This document shows, piece after piece, positions 1-10,800 of a stretch of DNA of 64,000 nucleotides (positions are counted from its first letter, which is position 1; every line of letters starts with the position of its first letter). The position numbers were made by a program, and so were the translations under genes. This stretch comes from Rotaria macrura (Eukaryota; Rotifera; Eurotatoria; Philodinida; Philodinidae). The notes below the pieces were generated by a model. That model had not been told where the DNA came from and searched no databases. It worked only from the letters and a program-made list of their open reading frames with translations. The stretch covers positions 62,001 through 126,000 of the forward strand of contig OENT01000244.1 of the NCBI GenBank assembly GCA_900239685.1, read 5' to 3'.

Positions 1-343
1 GTATTATGTCATATAATTTTTTATGATCGTTCGATTTCGTTCGTTTTTCATTTGATAGTTCAAGAATATCTTTCGATGGTTTTGTTGCAGATTTTGATAA
101 TAGAATAAAACGTAAATTTGGAATGGCTATAACTTTATTGAATAAATCAAGTGCTCCATGGATGACCAGGTAATGAAGTATTGAATAATTTTCATTAGGA
201 GGTATGATTGTTAATAAATCCGATTGAACTAATAAGGTACGATAAACTTGATCATATTGATTCTTTTTACTATTTTTTACTATATCAAACATATCTTCAA
301 ACGATAAAATATGAGGATTATTCGCCTGAATAGCGGTAGCCAT
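1..343 (-). CDS. Third ankyrin-like/U-box paralogue, 5' part only (runs off the left edge)
   Basis: An open frame starts with ATG at 343-341 (MATAIQANNP...) and stays open to base 1, so only the first 114 or so residues are visible and there is no stop. Its pattern (a helix with FEDMFDIVKNSKK, then SDLLTIIPPNENYSILHYLV, then NLRFILL) aligns position by position with the N-termini of the two genes to its right (HPEWLTKIPDNRQWTMLHQI; RQFRLLT). It is therefore a third, more diverged member of the tandem family. An acceptor-like TTTCTAG lies two bases before the ATG. The stop of the preceding paralogue is only 160 bases upstream on the same strand. A C-terminal U-box is expected beyond the window but is not seen. 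Function is inferred from its neighbours only. Confidence 0.75.
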   Translation of the reverse strand, partial: MATAIQANNPHILSFEDMFDIVKNSKKNQYDQVYRTLLVQSDLLTIIPPNENYSILHYLVIHGALDLFNKVIAIPNLRFILLSKSATKPSKDILELSNEKRTKSNDHKKLYDII

Positions 344-346
344 TAT

Positions 347-360
347 CTAGAAAGGATAAA
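347..360 (-). promoter_or_regulatory. Acceptor-like site two bases before the third U-box paralogue ATG
   Basis: On the minus strand TTTATCCTTTCTAG is followed by AT and then the ATG. Its position, 143 bases after the preceding stop codon, fits a trans-splice acceptor inside an operon-like array. Confidence 0.4.
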
Positions 361-503
361 TCATTCTCAAAATATAGGTTCAATGTCGTTTCTTCACTAA
401 AAGAAAAATAGAAATCTTCCGGGGAGACATCAATCACAGACGTGCGAAAAATAGAAAACAAAACTTTTGTCAGTCGAAATGCAGAAAAGAAATCACGCAA
501 CAC

Positions 504-2349
504 TTATTCTTTAAGTTGAAGAGCATTGATGATTTGTTTTACAACTGTATTAGGATTCAGCTCTTTATTGGCAAGTTGTTGATTGGTCATCGGTGATCGA
601 TCATTCTTTTTTAGCCAATTTACAATATCTGAACGTTCGTAGGTAAATCCATCAGCAGCAACCACTAATGAAATAAGGAAATTTTATTAATTTTAAAAAT
701 CATATGACTAATGTGAATTATCATCATAATGTTAAATCGAAGATTTAACATGTCTAAAGTAACTCATCGTAAGAGTTTTTATCTAATTGACTAAAAACTC
801 TTTTTATTTGTTGATTATTTACACATTAGAAAAAAGTTTATTTTTCATATTAAGAAAACTAAAGGACAATATTCGTAGTAAATACTATGAGTTAGTTTCA
901 GAAAGAAAAGAACAATTCGTTTAGCTGTAGTATCCGAAAGAGCAACTACAGAAAGCGATATCATTAATCTACAAAATATTTTAGCGTCATCCAAAATGCT
1001 GCAACTTTCTTCATCATCAAAAAATTGAATGTAGCACATGTTGTAATTCCATATGAAATGAATTTTTTAAGTTCGTTTATTTTCAAACACTACAAATCTC
1101 AAGAAAATTCAATTCAACGTTTTTATGATTCCTTGATTTTCATTTACATCTGTTGCATCTCTTCAAAATTTGACTATATCAGAGATCACCTTATTTCATA
1201 GTAGAATTTCGGAATCGTAGTCAGAAAATAGAAATTCTCAAAACTGGAGTCGGATTTCTGAATGAAAAAATTCGACTCTACTGAACCCTAATAGAAAGGG
1301 TATGAAATGAAACACTGAAAAAAAAATACTTACTTTTGTTTTATTTCGTTCAAGTTTATATGACTAAGTGAAACATTCGTTCATTTTTTTTCTTGCACAC
1401 ATAGAAGTTAAATAAAAAATAGTTATGCAAGAAATTTACCTGGATCGGTAAAGATTTGAAATGAAAGAGGACACGTAAGATTATCGATCATCATTTCCTT
1501 CTGTGCTTTTATTTCAGCATTTGTAACTGGCTTCGGAGTTTGTTTGGGACGACGCTCTTCTGACTGCTCAATCTCTAGCATGACTTGTGCTCTACCTTTC
1601 GCATGTGCCGGTTTACTAATTAGATCATCTAAGTCTTTAATTATAATTTTTTCGACCATTAAAGCATTTATTAGATTATCTGAGCGTCTTTTAGCTGCTG
1701 CTGGCGATGCAATTGATTCATTCGAATTAATACCATCGTTGTTCAATAGACTTGGATCTTCTTTTTCAATATGTTCAGCGAATGCCACTTTATCACACTC
1801 TCTGGCAATGGTATTAATTTTTTTTCGATCAGCTTGTAAAGTCAATAGAAATATACAATTCTTAATTTTTTTGAAACGTTCATATTCTTCAATGGCATTT
1901 GTATATGCCATATGATGAATTAAATAAAAGCGACGATAGGGTGGTTTTTCATTTGCATAACTTGGATTTTGCTGAATGATACTATAGCATTTGTCCCACT
2001 TACAATCTTTCGCATAGTTGAGCAATTCATCAAGTTTAATAAGTTTTTCTATGTGTTTCACCATATCTGGTATATCTTTACGTAAGTTAGCAACATCTAA
2101 TATCGTCAGATTATCGACTGTATTAGTTAATAAACGGAATTGAGGATTTGATTTTTGTAATGCAAGTAATTGATCCAATTGCATGATATTACCAGAAAGT
2201 ATTGTTTGATGTAAAATTGCCCATTTTCGACCATCAGGAATTATAGTCAACCATTCTGGATGAATACTGATAGCCATGAGAGTATCAGGAAAATTTTGGA
2301 AATCTTTTGCATTATTAATCGCTGCCTGTAATAAATCTTCATTACTCAT
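504..2349 (-). CDS. Ankyrin-like repeat plus U-box protein, putative E3 ubiquitin ligase (2 exons)
   Basis: Exon 1 is 1440-2349 and exon 2 is 504-664, giving 356 aa. The 775-base intron is phase 1 and splits the Val codon of the U-box core (donor GTAAAT, acceptor TTAG). Joining restores a canonical U-box of about 70 residues at the C-terminus: LTCPLSFQIFTDP, then VVAADGFTYER, then RSPMTNQQL. U-boxes bind E2 enzymes and act as E3 ligases. The N-terminal half has degenerate ankyrin-like helices (WAILHQTILSGN, LLTNTVDNLTILDVA, HHMAY), followed by a charged linker rich in Lys and Glu. I chose Met 2349 (MSNEDLLQ) rather than the in-frame upstream Met 2397, because an acceptor-like CTTCAG lies between them and the paralogues begin near this point. 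It follows the larger paralogue by 219 bases. The substrate is unknown. Confidence 0.85.
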
Positions 2350-2369
2350 AACTAATTGAAGAAGGAGAT

Positions 2370-2386
2370 CTGAAGATAGAATAAAA
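2370..2386 (-). promoter_or_regulatory. Acceptor-like site before the middle U-box gene
   Basis: On the minus strand a T-rich tract ends in TATCTTCAG, 20 bases before the chosen ATG at 2349 and 182 bases after the preceding paralogue's stop. It supports that start over the longer in-frame one. Confidence 0.4.
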
Positions 2387-2568
2387 TTACTATACACATA
2401 TATGGAATATAATTATTGAAGAAAACATTGATTATATGTTTTTTTTATAGAAAAGAAAGTGATCCAAAATATAGTTGCTCTTCTTCGTGTAATATTATGT
2501 ACAATATAACAAGTTCAATGGAAAAACTACTGAATAAATATTATGATATATTATCACAATATACCATT

Positions 2569-5500
2569 TCACTTTTTGTCTGTTTTAGTAGACGTTTGTG
2601 GGGCACCTTGAAGTAGTTGTAGAAGTGATTTAATAGCATAGTTAGGCTTTACTTCTTTAGTATCGAGTTCCTCATTTGTCATTGGACTGCGATTTGAAGA
2701 TTTAAACCATTTTGTAATAGCTTCCCGTTCATATGTAAACCCATCAGCAGCCACCACTGTAATAGAAGAAATATGTCGAAATGAAATAGTGAATTTTAAA
2801 TGACATCGCGCTTTCTCAATTCTTTTTATTTATAAAGAAGTTCATTTCATGGACAAGAAGTAGTATGTTTCTCTATTATTTTCGATTAGAATCTAAACGA
2901 TGATCTGTTTCACTTTTAGACATCTGAATGTCATTCATTCAACTATTCGCTTCATATCCGTAGTCGAATAACTGCTTTAACTCGATATGGCATGTACGAT
3001 TGCTGTAGAAACTTGAATTTTAGAAGAAAAAGAAAAATGATTGAAAATAATCTTGGTTTCCCAAAGTATAGTATATCGTGTCGCTGATTTGTATAGGATT
3101 GATGTATGAAATTCTAGAAGAAATCGAGTAAAATGCAAAGTATAACGGTAAGAATTTGAGAAATCAAATTCTATCACATAACACTTATTGAAGGAAGATG
3201 AATATGACTATGGCATGATTAAGTAACGATTTGCAACATTTACATTTTTGATGACTTAATCTTTCGAGTCTATCAAATTTTCACTTTTCAATGAATTATT
3301 CATCAGAAATGATTGCAGAAAGAGCTGATGTAAATCTTTGACGAACATGATAAATATGGATGTCATGTTCCAGAAATCGTTCGAAGAATCAATATTAATA
3401 AATAAATCTAGAAATTTCAAAATATTTCTATGAAACATCATAAGACTTTCGTACACACTTTGCCTTATTTGAATTGCAAATAAAATTCTATTGACTCTTA
3501 TATGATGAGTGTTGAGTATATTTAAATATCGATTAGATGATACAACTTCACAGCAAAGGTTCTTTTAATACGTCAACAGATGCTTTCAATGTATTCAAGT
3601 CTAATTAAAACTTTAGAAATAACTAAAAATCACGTAAATGATGTCCTCTAGACTTCTTTTTCTAGTTGATTATGAGTAAACCATTAGTAATCTGTTTCAA
3701 TATAGTTATTTAATTTATTTCTATTTGCTCACTGGTCTACATGACACCTACAGGAAGATAAATGTAGCATAAGAAAAGGTCGTCCATTATTAATGACTGT
3801 ATACATTGTAAATTTGTTCTTATGACAGCACATGATTTATGACGTAAATGAATAGTAAAATTTTATTGTCTCATGTATCCTAATAATAAAATGTATCATC
3901 CGAAATTGATAAAACATTCAAACATGAATATCTTTCAACGATAACACAAAGAAAAAAGATCGATTCTATTATGATAGAAAAATTCATGTAAATATTCTAT
4001 GATACAAGAGAGGAAGATTATTATTTATTGTTTCATATTTGACCTATTTCTAATACAAGAGATATAGACATCTAAAGAATATATCGAAGGATTCGTCGAC
4101 AAAGTGATAAGGAATGATTTGGCAAATAATTTTATTTTTGAAATATGTTTTCTGATAATATCATCTCTATGCAAGTGTTCTTTCTATGTAATGAACATAG
4201 AAATCTCGTAAACAATGTCAAGACTAGCAATACTACGAAGTTTTATCGACTTTGAAAAGAATGAGTTTTATTATAGTAAGATATTTCTCGTGTCTTTAAA
4301 TGATTTAGGTTTAATCATGTTGGAAAAAAATTTCATTATTCGAACATCGATCGAAACGAGATTGAAAAAATCTTGTCAGCAGCAGCCCCGTCGGGGCTAA
4401 AATGTGGTACTTACATATCTATAATAGAAAACACAGAAAATCTAATAAGACGAATTTTTCCGCATCGTCTTTCTCTGATAGGCACCCTATTTTTCATATT
4501 CATTGTTGATATTCCCTCGTTAGTTTCCATTTTTCTTATTTTAAAACATTGGAAGAAGCGGCAAATAATGCTGTGATATATGACGATAATAGAATGCTGG
4601 TTGCTATACCTGTCATGGACTCATACACTGGTTTCTATCGTCTGTAATGGGGGGGGGGGGGCGCCTGAAAACCCCTGGGGGTGTGTGGATTCAGGGACTA
4701 TGTCTGTCACGGAGGGGATGGGGAGCATAAAAAATCTCACTCTTAAACTTCCACTAACTATTTTCTTAGAAAACATATGTGAGTTCTACAAAATAGAAGA
4801 CGAAGTAATTTTACTATGGGCACTTGTGATACACAATGTTAACAGAACAGAATAAATTCTAATAACACTATACACCCTTTTAACATTTGAACTTCACAAT
4901 AAGTGCCTGCTGACATGCTTTTGTCTCAATCAATCTAGCAAACGTAATAGGCAAGAATCTATCAAATATTTGAAATAACTTTGATATCAAGAATAAAATA
5001 CGATCAGATGAGTTTGAGTCTGTATAAATTTCATAGGTGATAATTTACCTGGATCACAAAGTATAGATTTAGTAATACAGCAAGTAATTGCATTAAGTAT
5101 ATTTTCTTGAGACATGTTCTTTAAATTGCTCAAAACTGTTTGTTCATTTATACTTTCATCATTATCAACTGTTGGGGATGTATACGATTTTTGTGTCGTA
5201 GGCTTCTTAAACGCGTTTTTATTAATACTGCCTTCGGTAGATGCTGTTGTCGGATTTATATGATGATGAAGACTGGCTGTTGTATAACTCTGGTCATTTT
5301 GTAAATACGTTGCTCCTGTTGATGATGGCGTTTTCATTTCTGTTGCATTTGTACTTTGAAGAAGGCTACTTGTTGCATAGGATTGACCATTCATTGAACT
5401 ATGATGAACTTGTGTTGGATAATGATAATTATTAGAATGTGTTGATGAATTATTCGATGATGGAAATGGAGTATGAAAATTAGCATTCGGTGGTATAATT

Positions 5501-6393
5501 GTAATAGAAGAATCTTCATAGAAACTTGGACTATAATGTTTTACACTAGTTGCATGTGACGATGTTGCTCCATCAGTTGTATCTTGATTTGAACTGCTGA
5601 ATTCTGATTCAAGACTTTCAGCATAATCAGCAAATGCTATTTTATTATGCTCACGTGCAGTTTGACTGATTGTTTTATTTTCCGAACGTAAATCAAGTTT
5701 GAAATTACACATTGTACTTAATTCTTTGAATATTTCCAATTCTCCATCATGAGCAAGATGATGAGCTAAATAGAATCGTCGATATGGTGGTTTTTCATTG
5801 ACAATATCTGGTTGTGATTCTATTATTTGTTTAACTATATTCCATTTTCGTTCTTTAGCATTATTCAATAATTCATCACCAGCTACAAGTCGTTCAATAC
5901 GGCGTAACATATTCGGATTAATTTGCCCACGTTCAATGGCAACATCGCGAACAGTTTTCCCGTCGCGTCCTTTAGTAAGAAGACGAAATTGACGATTCTT
6001 TGCTTGTAATACAAGAACTTCATTCAAATGTGCGATATGTCCAGAAAAAACTATTTGATGTAACATTGTCCATTGACGATCTAAAAAAAAAACGTTGTTC
6101 TGAAATTCATAAAATTCGCTGAAAAATTTTCTTTACTAACTGTCAGGAATTTTAGTTAACCATTCAGGGTGTAACATCATTGCACTAGAAACTTTAGGCC
6201 AATCACGATTCATTTTCGCACATTCATATACTTCCATAAAGCCAGAGGCAGAGTCTGCATTTTCAGGGTAAGGTGGTGCTTGTGTATGTATTGACGATGC
6301 GGCCGCTGCTGCTGTAGTCATATGGCTGACACTATTTGGACCTGCACTCGATGTATGTTGTCCAGTCTTCGAAAACGACGACTCTTTAGGCAT
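2569..6393 (-). CDS. Ankyrin-like repeat plus U-box protein with long Ser/Thr/Asn-rich linker (3 exons)
   Basis: Exons are 6141-6393, 5049-6080 and 2569-2756, giving 490 aa. Intron 1 is 60 bases (donor GTTAGT); intron 2 is 2.3 kb and lies at the same phase-1 position inside the U-box as in the paralogue. The N-terminus is low-complexity (Ala/Ser/His). An ankyrin-like block follows (HPEWLTKIP, WTMLHQIVFSGHIAHL, RQFRLLTKGRDGKTVRDVA, PPYRRFYLAHHLAHDGELE). Then comes a disordered linker of roughly 150 residues rich in Ser, Thr, Asn and His, and the U-box (ITCCITKSILCDP, VVAADGFTYEREAI, SPMTNEELDTKEV). The first U-box strand is CCITKS where the family normally has CPLT or CPLS, so folding or E2 binding may be altered. 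It is the first gene of the three-gene array and probably an E3 ligase of unknown target. Confidence 0.85.
2757..5048 (-). other. Long intron inside the U-box codon run
   Basis: This 2.3 kb intron has donor GTAAAT and acceptor ACAG. No convincing coding sequence is visible in it on either strand. It holds a GC-rich island at about 4370-4740, very unlike the surrounding AT-rich sequence, listed separately. Confidence 0.75.
4373..4740. repeat. GC-rich hairpin-forming island with a run of 13 G
   Basis: Within the AT-rich intron there is a short inverted repeat (AGCCCC, loop GTC, GGGGCT, about 4382-4398). About 250 bases further on a run of 13 G (4649-4661) is followed by CCTGAA and ACCCC paired with GGGGT and TTCAGG (about 4664-4695), a nested foldback. 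Composition and structure suggest an inserted element or the remnant of one. No terminal repeats or coding potential were recognised. Confidence 0.35.
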
Positions 6394-7867
6394 GCTTGAA
6401 TTATTTTTTCTTTTAATAGAAAAATGAAATTTATTGAAAATCTTTCACGAAATCATTTAGTCGGTTGGAAATAGAAAAAAAAACAGAGCAAAATTATGTG
6501 CACTTTCCAAGAAGCGCACATTACTTTATTATAGGTGTTCTGTAGCACGATGATGAAGTGGCAAAGTAAAAGATTATATTTTTATTTTTATTTTCTTTCT
6601 TTTAAATTCTATATACCTGTACAAAACAGAAAAAGAAACGGGAGAAAAAAGGTATTCGTAGACATCTAACGTGCTCGTTACCAAGACAACACATATAGAT
6701 TATGTCTGTAAATGGTAGGGTATGTTTTTTTTCTTATTGATGAAAAACAACTGCAAACTGAAAATAACTATTTTTCTGGATATTTGTTTTTCATTGTTGA
6801 GAGTAGTTGTCGGAAGAAAAAGAAACGTTTGATTGTGAAATTGTTACCTGAAAAATTGTTTAACTAAGCTGAGAAAAAAAAACTTTTTTTTACTTGTGTT
6901 TTTTTCAGGCGTTTTCATCATTGTTACATCTGAAACAACTGATTGATTGTATCAATGTTAATAGAGAAAAATATATCAATTAAAGTCACAGTTTCGTACA
7001 TCAAATAGGCATAGCTCTAAAGAACACTTGAAAATTAATGTCGAAATCTATCAACGTAAAAAAGGGAACTTCGAACGTGAAAGTAGCTCACGTCGAGAGT
7101 GGAGAACCTTCGTTTTATTGAAGAAAGTACAAGCCATGCATGAGTCATTTTGTCACTGATTGATCTACCTATGATTTGATAGTGGTAATATTTAGGTATA
7201 TTTCAATTTTCTTCTTATCAAATACTCAACTGATTAGCGTTTTTCTTCGTTTAGCGATACCAATGTATTAACATATTTGTTTTTTGTTTTAAAAAAGAAG
7301 AAAAATGTAATAACTATCAAACTCCTTACTCTATTCACTCTGAAAGTTTATGTCATACAATCATTGTAAAACTATCATTAGTGTGCTTAAATAGAATATG
7401 ACACTTATTCTTATAGAAACAGTAGTAATTACATCATCAATTGAAAATTATACGATTCTTTTATTTCAATAACAAAAGCTCAATTATTAACTGTGAAGAT
7501 GAATATATAGGATCTTTTCTATGCAAGAAGAGACGTTCCATCATATAAAAAAGATCCTTCACTACAAGATTTCACTGATTATATAAGTTGCATATTGATA
7601 TACTATTTCGTTTGTTAAAGTCGGAATCATCTCTAATGTTTAAAGTTGTCACTAATAAACTGTCATGAAATATGTAGATATACATATAGTTGAATTGCAT
7701 CTAGCACGGGGCAAAAAAGTATTATTTGCATCGAATAGAAAAAAACACAAAATGAAAATGTCGACTGCACTTTTTTATCATTATTCATCAAAAAAGAAAG
7801 AGAAAATATCTACTGCATAATCTTTACGATATACAGGATTATATGTTGAAAAAAGCAACGAAAATGT
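6394..7867. other. Intergenic stretch, no gene seen
   Basis: AT-rich sequence lies between the start of the U-box array and the end of ETFDH; both genes are on the minus strand. It presumably holds the promoter of the array and the 3' end of ETFDH. I see no ORF, RNA gene or strong repeat here. Confidence 0.6.
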
Positions 7868-10800
7868 TCACATTCCATTATAAGCTGGACCCTCTCCACC
7901 TTGCGGTGTGACCCAATTGATATTCTGACGTGGATCTTTGATATCACAGGTTTTACAATGAATACAATTCTGTGCATTTATCTGTAGTTGTCGTGTACCA
8001 GATTCATTTTCAACGTATTCATACACACCTACAGAAAATCGACAATAGTGAGATTCAATAATAATGAAATCAAGACAGCGCTTCATTCTTCATTTTATGT
8101 TACCTGCTGGACAGAATCGTTGTTCAGGTCCATCATAAATAGGTAGATTAACTGTTGTTGGAATACTATCATCCTTAAGTGTTAAATGTGCTGGTTCATC
8201 ATGATCATGATTTGTATTCGTAAGTGATACACTCGATAAAAGATCAAATGTTACGACGTTATCAGGTTTTGGATATTCAATGCGTTGACAGTCTTTGGCT
8301 TCTTTTAACTGAGAATGATCTGGCTCTATAAAAACAAGCACCATATAACGGTGTAAGAAACATGCGATCTATAGTTTATTCATTCTACGTTTATACATCA
8401 TAGTAAAATTGAGAAAATACTCTATTAAATACTTGTACCATTAATACTCTTTTTGCAACCGAATAGAAGTGGGAAAGCTAGAGTCTGACACAGATTAAAT
8501 GTTAGGAGGTCGCACTTGATTCGATACTTCTCTTAATTTAGAAGAGCCGGATACGTTATGTCCACTAGATAGTCTTTTCGAATATGTTTAATCAATAGAA
8601 GCAGAAAGCGTCATCAAACTATAGAATATATATGTATGAGGGAAGAGTGCGCCATTTGTATCATAGGATATGGCAACAAAAAAATTCTATAAATCTAGTT
8701 TTACTGAACTAATTTTGGCAACTATATTTTAATTTCATAGGTGTACGGATGAACATTCACTTCTAAAATAAAATCAGATTTTCATCTCTTTTATTTCATG
8801 AGATAGAATGGCAACCGTATAAAATATCTAGCTTATTTTACCAACAAATTCAAGAAGATCAGTTTTTTCTTATCACATTGCAATTATTTTTAAACTCTGT
8901 TTTAGCTAGAAATGTGGAGTTAGTCATGTCGCTTTTAGAATAAAACGTTATCGGCACTGTGCGTTTAAAACGTTTTTCTTGAATCATTTTTAAGTCATCG
9001 GAAATTCGTTTTAAATACTTTTTTTAAGACAAACTTCATTCAGTATCAAGAAAAATAGTTTGCCATGTAAAATAGTTTTGGTGACAAATTCCTGAGTGAT
9101 TTTAGTGGAAGTAATTTATGTACTAAGACTGTTAGAGCACATAGGCATTGCCTGTGATATCATAAATCTCCACCACAGTGCATAGAAATGTTATTTTTTC
9201 ATATATATTCAACATCACTCTTTTAAATATAACACTTATATATCCCCTGTATTTTCAAGCTTATTTTTTTCTCCAAATGGTACAATTTAACCGCTGTCTA
9301 AAACCAAACAAAGACATCAGTACAAACGATGTTCATATTGTGAACTGTCATCTGTTATAATTGTATCTTTCATCGTATGACAATTTTAGGTAATATCAAA
9401 GACTTGCAAAAATAATATTTCTTATTAGAAATATTTTTATCATATTGAAAAAAATGTTCGACAAAAAGCAATCGAAGAACATAGGATTGTTAAACATCGA
9501 TGTCTTGTAAAAGATTAAGTTAAAATGAACATTTAATTCGACGTTCGTCTCCGGATATGTCTACTAGAAATGGTCGGCTAACGGACGTAACACTTATTCG
9601 TTAATTGAAATACATAAGAAATGAATAGTAAATATTCTGAACAAGTTTTTAAAAACAAACGCAAACCTACTATTATGTTCTCTTTGTATTTATACATATC
9701 ACTTCGAATAAATTTCGTCATAAGTAGTTTAGAGAAGAGAAACTATGGATCATGTAGTCCTTTTGAAAATGCTTTCAATTAATGTAAAAAAAGTTCACTA
9801 CACATCAGCTTGCTTTCAAGAAAATGATCCCACCGATTTTTAAAAATAAATCAATACTACTCAAAGTAAGGGATTGATGATAAACTATGTCAAACATCTA
9901 TATCTTTGCTTTATCAATATAGAAGTATAACAAGGTAAATTCTTCAGAATATGATTTCGTGTAAATAACTAAATAAATAATTACCTGAATGTTTAAATGT
10001 AAATGGTTCTTTACCATTTAATACAAAATTTAGAGCCGTATAAAGAATGCCACCAAATACACCTAATGGTGTATTGAATGCGGGACGAACATTGCGTACA
10101 CCATATAGTTCTTTCCATATCCAACTATTTTTAATTCGATTTTCATAATCGATCGGTTCTACACCTAAATATTGATATATAAATATATGCATTGTATTGT
10201 ATATCATTTTTTGTTTTTTTTCTTCAGATTACCTTTGGTTTTATTTTCACTAGGAGAGTTTACTAAGAGATCAAAGACAGTTTCAGCAGCAACCATTCCA
10301 GATTTCATTGCTGTATGAGTACCTTTTATTTTAGGTACATTTAAAAATCCTGGACTACATCCAGCTAAGCAACCACCCGGAAACGAAAGTTTTGGAATGG
10401 CCAATAAATAACAAATATATATATATATAAAGATACATTTCTAGTAAAATTTGAATACCTGTATACCACCTTCATTTAATGCACGAGCTCCATAAGCAAT
10501 ACGTTTTCCATTTTCGAATACTGGTCGAATTTTCGGATGAGTTTTGAAACGTTGAAATTCTTGATAGGGACTTAAATATGGATTTTTATAATCGAGTGCA
10601 ACCTAAATTCAATATTATTCATAAAAATAAAAGACAAGAAATTCAATGTAATATTTAATACATACAACAAATCCAACAAGAATCAATGGTTGATCATTAT
10701 CTAATATATGGTAAATGAATGAACCACCATATGTATGGATGTCCTATGAAATAAAGATATGAAATGCTATCGTATTAATGTTGCAATATGAAACACAATG

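Noticed and set aside
318-503. 61-aa minus-strand open frame overlapping the third U-box paralogue start
   Set aside because: It lies in a different frame across the short gap between two paralogues, and the paralogue frame has strong family similarity.
4580-4855. 91-aa plus-strand open frame through the G-run island
   Set aside because: It is composed of low-complexity Gly-rich codons from the G run, lies within an intron on the opposite strand and has no family likeness.
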